From NCBI RefSeq assembly GCF_002776525.5, contig NC_045448.1, positions 106,962,270 through 107,026,269 on the forward strand: DNA of 64,000 nt. Reading direction: 5' to 3'. The number at the start of each line of letters is the position of its first letter. Positions within the stretch are counted from its first letter, which is position 1. The position numbers and the translations under genes are program-made. Origin of the DNA: Piliocolobus tephrosceles. Its lineage: Eukaryota > Chordata > Mammalia > Primates > Cercopithecidae. Below the pieces are notes generated by a model that saw only the letters and a list, made by a program, of their open reading frames with translations, was not told the DNA's origin and made no database searches. Shown here in pieces: positions 34,255-44,753 of this stretch.

Positions 34255-34388
34255 ATTTTGTGTTTTTAGTAGAGACGAGGTTTCTTCATGTTGGTCAGGC
34301 TGGTCTTCAACTCCCAACCTCAGCTGATCCACCCACTTCGGCCTCCCAAAGTGCTGGGATTACAGACGTGAGCCACCGCACCCGGCTT
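34255..34388 (-). repeat. Alu left-arm fragment, antisense
   Basis: Runs from 'tgtttttagtagagacgagg' to 'gagccaccgcacccggc', the left half of an antisense Alu. Confidence 0.85.
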
Positions 34389-34451
34389 AACCGGGGGTTT
34401 TATATTTTAATTTGCTAAATCTAGCAATCCTGTCTCCCTTCCAGCTGAATC

Positions 34452-34765
34452 TTTTTTTTTTCTTTTTCTTTTTCTTTTTTTTTGAGACGGAGTCTCGCTC
34501 TGTCACCCAGGCTGGAGTGCAGTAGTGTAATCTTGGCTCACCGCAACCTCCGCCTCCCGGGTTCAAGCAGTATTCCTGCCTCAGCCTCCCAAGTAGCTGG
34601 GATTACAGGCACCCGCCACCATGCCCAGCTAATTTTTGTATTTTTAGTAGAGATGGGGTTTCACCATGTTGGCCAAGCTGGTCTTGAACTCCTGACCTCA
34701 AATGATCCACCCACCTTGGCCTCCCAAAGTGTTGGGATTACAGGCATGAGCCACTGTGCCTGGCC
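34452..34765 (-). repeat. AluS, antisense
   Basis: Complete dimer with a (CTTTTT)n tail. CTGAAT followed by a T-run occurs on both sides. Confidence 0.92.
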
Positions 34766-34980
34766 TGAATTTTTTTCTTAATTGTTTTATTGAACTACAA
34801 TATACAAACAGAATAGAGCAAAGACAATTAAGTGTATGGCTCAGTGCATTTTCACAAGTCCAATGTACATGAAACCAGCACCCAGGTCAAGAAATGAAAC
34901 ATGATCAGAACCTGCCCCCCATCCCCACCCCAGGGTCACCAGGATCCAGCTTCCAACAGCTGAAGTTTGCCATTTGCATT

Positions 34981-35290
34981 GTTTTTTTTTAAGAGTTGGA
35001 GTCACGTGTAATCCCAGCACTTTGGGAGGCTGAGGTGAGTAGATCATGAGATCAGGAGTTCAAGACCAGCCTGGCCAAGATGGTGAAACCTGTCTCTACT
35101 GAAAATACAAAAATTAGCCAGACGTGATGGCGGGTGCCTGTAATCCCAGTTACTTGGGAGGCTGAAGCAGGAGAATCGTTTAAACCCAGGCATAAAAGAG
35201 TTGGGGTCTTGCTATGTTGCCCAAGGTAGCCACGAACTCCAAGGCTCAAGCAATCCTCCCACCTCAGCAGCCTGAGTAACAGGGACTGCA
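34981..35290 (-). repeat. Alu monomer remnant, antisense, split by an Alu fragment
   Basis: 'aagagttggggtcttgctat...gcaatcctcccacctcagc' is an old monomer; its beginning is separated from the rest by the fragment at 35006-35190. Confidence 0.65.
35006..35190 (+). repeat. Internal Alu fragment without A-tail, forward
   Basis: Begins 'tgtaatcccagcactttggg' and stops at 'gtttaaacccagg', lacking both element ends. AAGAGTTGGAGTC at 34991-35003 and AAGAGTTGGGGTC at 35196-35208 flank it. Confidence 0.85.
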
Positions 35291-35350
35291 GGCATAGAGT
35301 ACGGTAACTGGCATGCCCATGTTTGTACGTTACATAAATGAGACCATGTT

Positions 35351-35652
35351 GGCTGAGCACTGTGGCTCATGGCTGTAATTCCAGCACTTTGGGAGGCCAG
35401 GGCGACTGGATCACCTGAAGTCGGGAGCTCAAGACCAGCCTGGCTGACGTGGCGAAACCCTGTCTCTACTTAAAAAAAAAAAAAAATTAGCCAGGCATGG
35501 TGAGGCGTGCGTGACTGTAGTCCCATCTACTTGGGAGACTGAGGCAGGAGAATCGCTTGAACCTGGGAGACAGAGGTTGCAGTGAGCCGAGATCATGCCA
35601 TTGCACTCCAGCCTGGCAACAGAGCGAGACTCTGTCTCAAAAAACAACAACA
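35351..35652 (+). repeat. AluS, forward (first of a tandem pair)
   Basis: Complete dimer with tail AAAAAACAACAACA. The 5' duplication ATGAGACCATG is at 35338-35348. Confidence 0.92.
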
Positions 35653-35965
35653 GGCCGGGCGCGGTGGCTCAAGCCTGTAATCCCAGCACTTTGGGAGGCC
35701 GAGACAGGCGGATCACGAGGTCAGGAGATCGAGACCATCCTGGCTAACACGGTGAAACCCCGTCTCTACTAAAAAAAAAATACAAAAATCTAGCCGGGCG
35801 AGGTGGCGGGCGCCTGTAGTCCCAGCTACTCAGGAGGCTGAGGCAGGAGAATGGCGGGAACCCGGGAGGCGGAGCTTGCAGTGAGCTGAGATCCGGCCAC
35901 TGCACTCCAGCTTGGGTGATAGAGCGAGACTCCGTCTCAACAAAAAAAAAAAAAAAAAAAAAAAA
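35653..35965 (+). repeat. AluYR (Old World monkey-specific), forward
   Basis: Near-consensus: GGCTCAAGCCTG and GAGATCCGGCCACTGC. A 24-base tail. ATGAGACCATG recurs at 35965-35975, so it sits in the first Alu's tail. Confidence 0.95.
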
Positions 35966-36115
35966 TGAGACCATGCAGATAAATTTTTTGTGCCAGGCTG
36001 CTTTCCTACCACACTGGAGGTCATTCATGTTGTAGGAGGTAGTTGTGGTTCATTCATAATCACAACCCGCCATAGGACTGAGCCGTATGGATGCACTCTG
36101 ATCTCTCTGTCCACT

Positions 36116-36138
36116 GTGCTGTTGCTGCTGCTGCTGCT
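36116..36138 (+). repeat. Short (CTG)n trinucleotide repeat
   Basis: About seven CTG-like units (one CTG to TTG change) in an L1 remnant. Confidence 0.85.
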
Positions 36139-37180
36139 AGCTTTCTAGTGTCTCTCCTTTTTTGCACCTTTGTGCCTAGGAGTAGGATTGCTGGGCATGG
36201 GGTGGGCATCTACACGTCTTCAATAGATCTTGCCAGTTTTCGGCAGTGGTGCACCCATCAGTATCCTGCCAGCTGTGTGAGCGCCCGTAACCCTGCGCCC
36301 CCACCAGCACCTGGCGTGGCCCCCGTTCGTGTCGGCTCTTCTGGGGTGCAGTGCTGCTGCTGCTTGTTCTGCTTTTTGAAAAATCCAACAGTCTGCTGCT
36401 TTGCTGAGTCCTCTGACTTTCTTAACTCTTTCCTAAGAAAGTTTAAAAGCGCCCCGGGGTTTTAGGCCCTAGATTAGTGCGTCTGTGATCCCAGCCTCAC
36501 CGGAGCTTTGAGGAAACCATTCCTGCCTCAGTTCCCCTTCACCCAGGGAGCGTCTCTGCATGCACGGTTGGGCTGAGAGGTCCAGGGTCCAGGGGTTCCA
36601 GGCACAGCTCTCGGCGTTCTCAGGGCTCTGTCTCAGCCTCTTTGCCTCCCTGTGGCTTCCTCTTACTGGTTCTCCCTCTAGGAGGCAGGATGGCCACCAG
36701 CGGCTGTAGTGGCCACCCTGCTGGAAAGGCCCACACGCCTGCACTTTGCTGATAGTTCCGTCACAGCCCGAGGCCACCTCTCAGTGACTGGGTCAGGTGC
36801 CTGTCCTGGGAGCCTGGCAGGAGATGGATTTCCCAAAGGAAAGCCCATTGGATACTGGGTGAAAAGAAAACCATGAAGTTTGGCCTCCGGAGGCCAAGTC
36901 AGTCACCCAGCCTCCCCCACCCTGCAGGGGTGGCGCCACAAAGGAAAGAAGAGGCAGAGGTGTATTGAAAAGCAGTTCAGCACTCCTGCCTCTACGGATC
37001 CATGGATATGTATCAGCAGAGGGGATAAAAAACTAAGAAAAGCCCTGCATGCTCTGTGGGCCTCTGAAATTACCAGGAACTTGAGTTGTTGTGTGGACTT
37101 ATTTAATTTTCTGATCCTGAGCGTTTCATTCCTCCTAGAATACATAATAATGCTATCAGCCAATGGAGAAAGCCCTTTGG

Positions 37181-37220
37181 GGTACCCCAGATGGACGGTG
37201 GGTACCCCAGATGGAGGGTG
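37181..37220 (+). repeat. 20-bp tandem duplication
   Basis: GGTACCCCAGATGGACGGTG is followed directly by the same 20 bases with one C-to-G change, 100 bp before the 37320 exon. Confidence 0.95.
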
Positions 37221-37319
37221 GCTCCTGCAAATTCCCCTCTCCATGGGTGTCCTGCCCCCTGCTAGGGCTCCCCGATTTCCAGCACACCCCCTCTCAAGCT
37301 GTCGCTTCTTCTCCGCCAG

Positions 37320-37407
37320 GCGGCTTCGAAGCCAACTCAGCCTTGTGGTCATTGCTCGAATGCTGGGCCAGCAGGAGACACTCCCTCTCTGGCAAGAGAA
37401 GACCCAG
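37320..37407 (+). CDS. FAM178B: FAM178B coding exon 5 of the window
   Basis: This 88-bp exon starts with the G that completes the split Arg codon, then 29 codons: RLRSQLSLVVIARMLGQQET then LPLWQEKTQ, ending in phase 0. The acceptor is CGCTTCTTCTCCGCCAG and the donor is consensus GTGAGT. The basic start (RRLRSQLSL) and hydrophobic LVVIARMLG segment continue the helical domain. The same frame stays open upstream to 36880 and downstream to 37512. In-frame ATGs occur at 37150 and 37243, so an extended or alternative first exon is possible. A 20-bp tandem duplication sits at 37181-37220, 100 bp before the acceptor. Confidence 0.94.
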
Positions 37408-37626
37408 GTGAGTGTTTGCTTCAGGCCTGGGCAGGAAGGCCATGGCCTGCGGGCTCTGGAGCCTTTCCCCAAAGGCCAGGAACATCAGGCCCGAGACCTA
37501 AGCTGGATCTGAACTCTCTACTCATGTTCCTTCATCAAGACTTACCACTTGCGTGCCAGCCATGTGCTAGGCGGTGAGGACAGAACAGTGAGCTGAGAGC
37601 CTGTCTTTTCTTACAATTGTAGTAAA

Positions 37627-37858
37627 GGTTGGGTGTGGTGGTTCACGCCTATAATCCCAGCACTTTGGGAGGCTGAGGCGGGCAGGATCGCCTGAGATCA
37701 GGAGTTCGAGACTAGCCTGGCCAATATGGTGAAACCCATGTCTCTACTAAAAATACGAAAATTAGCTGGGCGTGGTGGCGGGTACCTGTAATCTCAGCTA
37801 CTCGGGAGGCTGAGGCAGCGAATTCCTTGAACCCAGGAGGCGGAGGTTGCAGCGAGCA
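37627..37858 (+). repeat. 3'-truncated AluS, forward
   Basis: Full left arm and most of the right arm, stopping at 'gcagcgagc' without an A-tail, where an AT-rich palindrome begins. Confidence 0.88.
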
Positions 37859-37859
37859 T

Positions 37860-38160
37860 TTAATTCAAATAAATGAATTAAATTCATTTATTTAATTTTC
37901 TTTGTAATCATCTTAACCATTCTTAAGCGTAGCGTTTCAACCATTTCCAAGTGTACAATTCAGGGGCCTTAAGTGCCTTCACATAGTTGTGCAGCCATCA
38001 CCACCATCCATCTCCAGAACTTTCATCTTCCCAAACTGAAACCCTACACTTGTTAAACACAGCCCCCCGACAATGTCCCCAGCCCGTTTTTTTGTTGTTA
38101 TTTTTTATAGTAAAGCATGAAAACAAATACTATTTGTAAAGATGAAAACAAATACTATTA
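37860..38160 (-). repeat. Old LINE (L1-like) remnant, antisense
   Basis: 'aagtgtacaattcaggggcc...gtgcagccatcaccaccatc' is typical of antisense L1M 3' sequence. It ends with a 24-26 bp tandem duplication ('gatgaaaacaaatactatt') at 38111-38160. Confidence 0.65.
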
Positions 38161-38250
38161 AATTAAAACTACTCCCTCTGGTGTCCCCTCCTAGTCCCCA
38201 GTGTGAGGCATTGGTAGGGCAGCAAGGGCATTAAGAGGTTGGCCTTCTGA

Positions 38251-38548
38251 GCTGGGCGCGGTGGCTCATGCCTGTAATCCCAGCACGTTGGGAGGCCAAG
38301 GCCGGTGGATCACTTGAGGTCAGGAGTTCAAGACCAGCCTGGCCAACATGGTGAAACCCCATCTCTACTAAAAATACAAAAAATTAGCCAGGCATGGTGG
38401 TGGGCACCTGTAATCCCAGCTACTTGGGAGGCTGAGGCAGGAGAACTGCTTGAACCCGGGAGGCAGAGGTTGCGGTGAGCCAAGATCACACCACTGCACT
38501 CCAGCCTGGGCAACAGGGCAAGACGCCGTCTCAAAAAAAAAAAAAAAA
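38251..38548 (+). repeat. AluS, forward
   Basis: Complete dimer with flanks AAGAGGTTGGCCTTC and AAGAGTTCGGCCTTC, one base change and one indel apart. Confidence 0.93.
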
Positions 38549-39736
38549 GAGTTCGGCCTTCGTGTCCTGTTCCTCTTCTCTCCAGAAAGCTCTGACTGCA
38601 GCCTCCTGACAGCTCAGAGGACATGACGAGGTGATGAAGGGGTCACTGGCAGCCCAAGCATGGATGGAAGGGAGGTTGAGCGTGCCCGCACCTCCCCAGT
38701 AATCTTCCTAGAATCCTGGAAGAACAGCTACTAGGTACAGCTGACCCTTCCAGCTCAGCCACACTAGGTGTACTCTGGCTAGAGTCTGTGCATCTCCAGC
38801 CACTCAGGCAGCGTAACGCCTGGCCCAGAGGGCTGAGACAATGTTCCAGCACGTCCCAGGTGCTGTGACTGCAAGGAGGGAGTTCAGAGAAGTGACCGGT
38901 GGGGTTGGGTTGTCTGAGCGGCCTCGGCCTGGCTTGTGCCCCGGCTTTTGCCTCAGATACCCTCTTTGCCTTGAACGCTTCCCCTAGGCCTTAGTCGGGC
39001 TGGAGCTTCTTGTCATTCCCACTCCAACTGAAATGTCATCTCTGCAAGGGGCCTTCCTGACCACCCGACCCAGAGCGCCCCAGCACTGGCTTTCATCGTG
39101 TCCTAAGTCACTCCTGGGGGCCACCCCCTGATTTTTCCTGTTCGCTCAGCATCTGTGTTTTCCACCCCCTACCCCCAAGCAGAACGTAAGCCCCTGAAGA
39201 ACAGGGAACACATCGTTTCTGCCCCCTGCTGCCCCTCGGCACCTGGCAGTGCCTGGCACACCCCGGGAAGGCAGTGCATGCTTGTGGAAGGGACGGGCAC
39301 CCAGGTGGGTTGTCGGGGTGCCTGGGAGAATGTGCCCCAGGTTGAGACCTTGGGAGGGGCAGTGAGGAGGTGACCGGCACTGAGGTCACTTCACAGATGG
39401 TCTCTGTGAGGAAGGAAGAACAGAGGGACGCAGCGGTGTGGCTGGGAACAACCAGCAGTTAGAGGCAGGGGGCGCCCGAGATGGGGTGCTTGGGAGGACT
39501 TTGGGACGCAGACTGAGGGACAGGTCCAGCACAGAGTGGAGGCCAGAGGGGGCGCAAGACAGGTGGCCGGAGAGAGAGAATGCGAGCCAGTTAGAGGCTT
39601 GGCATTTTGCTTCGTTTTGTTTTTTGTTGGCCAGCAGCCGTGCATAGAGTGAGGAAAGCTTGGTGGGGCTGCCTTCCTGGTGGAGGTCAGAGTGGCAGCG
39701 GGGAAGTGTCATGGAGGAAGGGCTGACGGTTGTTGG

Positions 39737-39834
39737 GCCCAGGAGTTGGAGGCTACAGTGAGCTATAATCACACCACTGCACTGCAGCCTGGGCAACAGA
39801 GCCAGACACCTTCGCTAAAAGAAAAAAAAAAAAA
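39737..39834 (+). repeat. Alu right-end fragment, forward
   Basis: Old 3' part of an Alu ('gctataatcacaccactgca') with an A-tail. Confidence 0.8.
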
Positions 39835-39847
39835 AAGTGAGGATTGG

Positions 39848-40122
39848 GGGCGCGGGAGGCAGTGACTCACGCCTGTAATCTCAGCACTTTCAGAGGCTGA
39901 GGTAGGAAGATCACTTGAGCCCAGGAGTTCTTTACAAGAAGTAAAATAATTAGCTGGACATGGTGGCATGTGCCTCTAGTTCCAGCTACTTGGGGCAGGG
40001 ATGCTGAGGTGGGGAGATGGCTTGAGCTCTGGAGGTCAAGGCCACAGTGAGCCATGATGGTTCCACTGCACTCCAGCCTGGGCGACAAAGCAAGACCCTG
40101 TTTTGTTTTGTATTTTAAAAGA
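39848..40122 (+). repeat. AluJ, forward
   Basis: Diverged dimer with a deletion in the left arm after 'gcccaggagttc'. Confidence 0.85.
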
Positions 40123-40884
40123 AAAAAGATACATGGAGTGGCGCTGCCCCCCCTTGAGAGATCCTGGCCCGGCAGGTCTCCCAGGCTCCCCACGGGCCAG
40201 GGTCTTGCAGCCTGTCAGGGCCAAGCCAGGTCGAGCCCACTCGCTGTGTGTGCCCACCATGCACCCGTGTGTTTGTTAGACACTAGCTGAGCAACCTGAG
40301 TGCCAGGCTCTGTGCCAGGTACTGGCACTGGGGAGACAGCACCAGATGACCTCAGAAGAGAGGGGTGAGCAAGTCAGCCACGGCCGCGGTGACTAACTCT
40401 GCCCAGGCACAGTACGGCGGCTGCTAGAGAAGATGCCCTGAGCCAGGTCTTGGAGGCTGAGTCAGTGCTTGTACTGCAAAAAGGAGAAAGGGAGTGAGAT
40501 TCATGGCAACCGGAGGGATAGGAAGGATCGGCAGGGGCCTGCCCATGGCCTTCCTGGAGCTCCCTCTCTGTCTCTACTGCAAGCCCAGGGCTGCTCACAG
40601 CCTCCTCCCAGGTCTTCAGGCTGCCAGGCACTCCCCTTTCCAGTCTGGCCTGTCAGACCTTCCTGAAACACGCCTTCAAAGGGCCACCTCGTCCCCACAG
40701 CCGCCCACTCAGCCCACATGCCCCTTTCCCAACGTCTCCTCCACGGGGCTTACTAGTGCCGTGTGTTCTCTTTCGCCCTCCTCACAGGCCCTGCCTGCTC
40801 TCTGCACACAGCTCTGGCTGTGTCTGGGCCTCTTCTTCCTTTCCACCTGTCACCCTCAACCCGCAATAGTGGCAACTCCCATGT

Positions 40885-41018
40885 GCACAGCACAGCTGTG
40901 TCCTGGCTGCTGTCCTCGGCACTCACCCCTCCTAGCAGCCCAAGGCCTTCAGACTTACTGTCATCCATATTTTACAGAGAGCGAAACTTTTCAGGGTCAC
41001 CCAACAGGGAAGTGGTAC
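40885..41018 (+). repeat. MIR-like SINE
   Basis: 'catattttacagagagcgaa...ggtcacccaacagggaagtg' follows the MIR core. The AluJ at 41030 is inserted at its 3' side. Confidence 0.65.
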
Positions 41019-41029
41019 AGCTGGGATTA

Positions 41030-41319
41030 TTTTATTTTTGAGGCAGGGTCTCACTTTCCCAGGCTGGAGTGAAGTGGTTTGATCACGACTCACTGCAGCC
41101 TCAACCTCCCTGGCTCAGTGGCCTTCCCACCTCAGCCTCCCGAGTAGCTGGGACTACGGGTGTGCACCACCACACCTGGTGAATTTTTGTGTTTTTTATA
41201 GAGGCATGGTTTCACCATGTTGTCCAGGGTGGTCACAAACTCCTGGGCTCAAGCAATCCTCCTGCCTCAGCCTCCCAAAGTGCTGAGATTACAGGCATGA
41301 GCCACCGTACCCGGCCTAG
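41030..41319 (-). repeat. AluJ, antisense
   Basis: Perfect 11-bp duplication AGCTGGGATTA at 41019-41029 and 41320-41330. Confidence 0.93.
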
Positions 41320-41432
41320 AGCTGGGATTAAAGTCCTGCCCTTGACCACTGCAGGGCACCGCCTGAGCCTGTCCAGCTCTCTCCTTGCCTCTAGACATCC
41401 TGGACCACACCCGGTACTTCATGGTGAAGTGC

Positions 41433-41530
41433 CGGAGCTTGCAGTGAGCTGAGATCTGGCCACTGCACTCCAGCCTGGGCGACAGAGCGAGACTCCGTCT
41501 CAAAAAAAGAAAAAAAAAAAAAAAAAAAAA
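41433..41530 (+). repeat. 5'-truncated young Alu (monkey type), forward
   Basis: Begins 'cggagcttgcagtgagctga' and carries 'gatctggccactgc'. Tail (A)7GA(n) of about 30 bases. No clear duplication. Confidence 0.87.
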
Positions 41531-42314
41531 GCAGAGGACCTGGGGCTGGATCTGGGCACAGCAATTTGCAGGGCACTGCTGGGCAGGAGTCGCTGATGGC
41601 CAAGTTGCTGGGCTCTGTATCTCCCACAAGCTGCAATGGAGGTCCCATAGAGCAGGAGCAGAAGCACATGTTGGAGATCTGAACTTAAAGGACAGGACTG
41701 ACAGCATTGAGGTCACACAGGCAAGTGGAGGTTCAGTTAGCCAGAGCCTCAAGGCTACAGTGAGGGTTTTGACTCTTACACAGAAGTGGGGAGCCCCTGC
41801 AAGGTTTTGGGCAGAGAAGCAACAAAATCTGATTTATAAAATATTTAAAAATTACTCTGGCTGCTGTGTTGAGAAGGGACTACTGGGAGTGGAGAGGAAG
41901 CAGGTGATAGCAGTAATCCTGGCAAGAGATGACAGTGGTTTGGCCTGGGGAAGTAGCAGTGTGGGCGGTGAGAAGTGGTCAGATTCCAGGTGCGTTTCCC
42001 CAGTACAGACAGTGGGATGTGCAATGCAAGAGAACAGAGACAAGGACTCCAGGTCTGTGCAACAGGCAGGATGGAGACGCCCTTTGCCTACTCTAGGCAA
42101 GATGCAGGTGGAGCAGGTTTGGGGAGGAAATCAGGAGTTTGCTTCTTATCCTGGGGCACTTCTTGCAACACAGTAAACCTCTTGTCAAAGTATGTCTTCC
42201 AGTTTGGGGTTTGGGAAACATGGGCTTCAAGTGGCTCAAATCAAGGGGGATAAATGTTTGCATCTACTCAGAAAATGTTAGCTGCAGTCTCGACTGTTCA
42301 TCTATTCATTTGTT

Positions 42315-42450
42315 CGTTCCTTTGACAAATACTAGACGTGTACCATGTGCCAGGCATGGTTCTAGGTTCTGGGGACTTTGCAGTGAAAAAACTGCCCTCA
42401 GAGAGCTTACATTCCGGGGAGGGAGGGAGAATAGGTGATAAAAAGCAAGT
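42315..42450. repeat. Ancient MIR/L2-type remnant
   Basis: 'accatgtgccaggcatggtt...agagagcttacattccggg' is a common mammalian-wide interspersed motif; the exact family is not decided. Confidence 0.5.
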
Positions 42451-42460
42451 AAATTGCAAA

Positions 42461-42726
42461 GGGGCAAGGCGCTGAGACTCACTCCTGTAATACCAGCGCT
42501 TTGGGAGGCCAAAGTGGGTGGATTACTTGAGGTCAGGAGTTTGAGACCAGCCTGGCCAACATGGGGAAACCCTGTCTCTACTAAAACTACAAAAATTAGC
42601 TGGGCATGGTGGTGGCCACCTGTAATCCCAGCTACTCAAGAGGCTGAGGCAGGAGAATTGCTTGAGCACAGAGAGCAGAGATTGCGCCACTGCACTCCAG
42701 CCTGGCTGACAGAGCAAGACTCTGTC
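42461..42726 (+). repeat. AluS, forward
   Basis: Dimer with a shortened right arm. The A-tail is replaced by a tetranucleotide microsatellite. Confidence 0.88.
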
Positions 42727-42797
42727 TAGGTAGGTAGGTAGATGATTGATAGATGGATGGATGGATAGACAGACAGACAGGCAGGCAGGCAGGCAGG
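42727..42797 (+). repeat. Compound tetranucleotide microsatellite
   Basis: (TAGG)n, then GATT/GATA, (GATG)n, (GACA)n and (GGCA)n in succession, at the 3' end of an Alu. Confidence 0.93.
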
Positions 42798-44753
42798 AAC
42801 TTGGGCAGGCGGGCCTTACTGAGAAGGTGGGTGTGGAGCAACAGCTGGAAGGGAGAGAGGCGGGTGCTGTGTCTGGTCAGAAGGCCCAGGCAGGACACCA
42901 GCTCCAGGGAGCAGCAGGCAGGTCGTTGGGTCTTTGCAGACACTTAAGATCCTGGCTTCCTGTCCTAGGTGAGGAGGAAGCCAGGATTTGCACCCAGGAG
43001 CAACATACTGTGTGGCCAGTTGCTTCTCCGGAAATCAGCTTCCACCGCATCTTCCCTGCCTCTGAGAAGGCTGGTGAAGGCCTGTCTTCCTGAGAGATCC
43101 CTGCTTCTCGCTCTCGGTGTCTGCCCTAAGCGGCTGAGTGTTTGCAGAGCCAGCTGCCAGCTTTGAGGTTGAGATAGGGAGGGTTCTGATCTGACCCATC
43201 CCCGCAGGTTCCCGCAAGGCCCAAACAAGCCCTTATCCTGGAGAGGGGTTTGTGTGTGGGAGAGAGACCGGCTGGAGCATCCAGAGATGGAAACAAAAGG
43301 GAATAAACAATCGGAAGGCACAACGGCGCAGGCAGATCGCAGGGGCAGCAGCTTGCTGCGCTGAGCACAGCCAAGCTGTTTTCATGAGTGAGAGGAAAAA
43401 CACCAGAGCAAGCACCGCAAGAGTGCTGTCCCTGCGCCCCTGCCCAGCCCTAGCCAGGCCTCCCGTAGCAGGGAGGGTCCCGGCCGGGCGAGGCCTGCCC
43501 CAAGGCCACGCTGGGGGTGTGGACTGCAGAGCCTGACCCTGTGCTTGCACAGCTGTGAGCCCTGAGTGGGCAGGGCTGTTTTGGAAACTATCTTGACTTG
43601 TGAAGCCTGAGTAAGGCGGCACAGCTATGGTTTGGGTGAAGCCCCAGATGGTGCCTCTCTTTGCCCAGAACCTTCCTCTCCCCTCCCAAAGGGATCAGAT
43701 GCCAGGCTGAGAAGCCCTGGCCACCTTCCAGAAGCTGAGGCCCTGAGCCTGACTCCTAGCCCCCAGCCCCCAGCCCAGCTGCTCTTGTGGGCTGTCTCAG
43801 CCCATAGCCGGCTGATGTGCTGAGCAGGTGGTGGGTGAGTCACCGGAGGAAGCCAGGTGTGCCAGCCAGGCTAGGCTCAAGAGGGGGGCTGGGCTGCAGG
43901 GCTCAAGCCCCTAGCCCATGATCACCCTGCTCCTGTGCCATCTAAAGAGATGGTGCCTCTGAACTACCTTGGCTCTGTTCCCGCTTACTCCCCGCCCTGC
44001 CCCCAGGGCTGTTGTGGCCTCACAGAGGCCAAGGGCTGGGAGCCTGCCTGCCTCTGCTACAACGAGAATTAGCTTCAGGGCAGCTGGGCAGTCCTTGCTG
44101 GGGCTGGGCCCAGGCCCAGGCTACCCAAATCAAGTGCATACACTGGGCCAGAAGGAGTGGCTAACTGTGGACACCTGGACTTACGCGGGTCACGTTCCCT
44201 CCAGAGGGATTCAGAGCTTGTTTGTTCAGAGAGGTTGGGCCAGTTTGTTCAAAAACTAAATGGGGGCTGGGGTGGCTAATAGATGAGGTGCCATAGTCAA
44301 CCGAATGCAGCGTGTGGGCCTTGTGGTGAATCTCCCTTCAAACAGAACAAGGTTGGAGGATATTTTAGAGACAGAGAAAACTGAACACAGGTGTTGGATG
44401 ATGATAAGGAACTCTCGGCGATTCTGTTAGGAAAGAAATGGTATTATGATTAGATTGGGGGGAAATCCTTATATTTTCTGTAGAAGTTCTTTGTGGGTAA
44501 AATGATACAATGTATTTGCTTTAAAATCCCCTGGAAGGAAAAGAGCGGGAAGGGGAGTGGAAGGCGGGGGCTGAAGACACAGGCCAGGTGGGATGAAGAT
44601 GATGGTGGTCATCACTCATGGTGATGGACCATGGTCTCTCCTCTTCATGGTGTCTCTCCTCTTCCAAACCTCCACAGAGAAGAGTGAAACCAAAAGAGAG
44701 GGATGCAAGGGAGGGTGGGCCCACAGACGCAGAGCGGCAGTGCAGGGTGGGTG
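42798..44753. other. Unique GC-rich intron sequence
   Basis: No Alu. The stretch 44340-44540 looks like an old transposon remnant. Frames open on both strands lack recognisable domains. Confidence 0.5.

Larger units (their letters stand above)
34766..36470 (-). repeat. L1 3' portion, antisense, broken by Alus
   Basis: Pieces 34766-34980, about 35291-35337 and 35976-36470 read in order as antisense L1M ('aaccagcacccaggtcaaga', then 'aggagtaggattgctgggca'). Alu-derived insertions at 34981-35290 and 35349-35965 separate them. Confidence 0.75.
19299..37319 (+). other. FAM178B intron, 18 kb
   Basis: The largest intron seen. The order is: unique 19299-19836; AluY; unique pyrimidine-rich 20153-21235; antisense L1 carrying an LTR insertion (21236-22680); AluJ; mixed sequence and a forward L1 end (22978-24698); Alus; the Alu-free block 25906-29426; an Alu; the unexplained island 29707-31312; Alu and L1 remnants; GC-rich unique 32310-33924; minisatellite and broken Alus; antisense L1 with Alu insertions (34766-36470); unique 36470-37319. 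No exon with matching phase (2 in, 2 out) and splice signals stands out. Confidence 0.8.

Noticed and set aside
36903..37472. Minus-strand frame of 189 codons across the 37320 exon
   Set aside because: Shadow of the genuine + strand exon and its open flanks.
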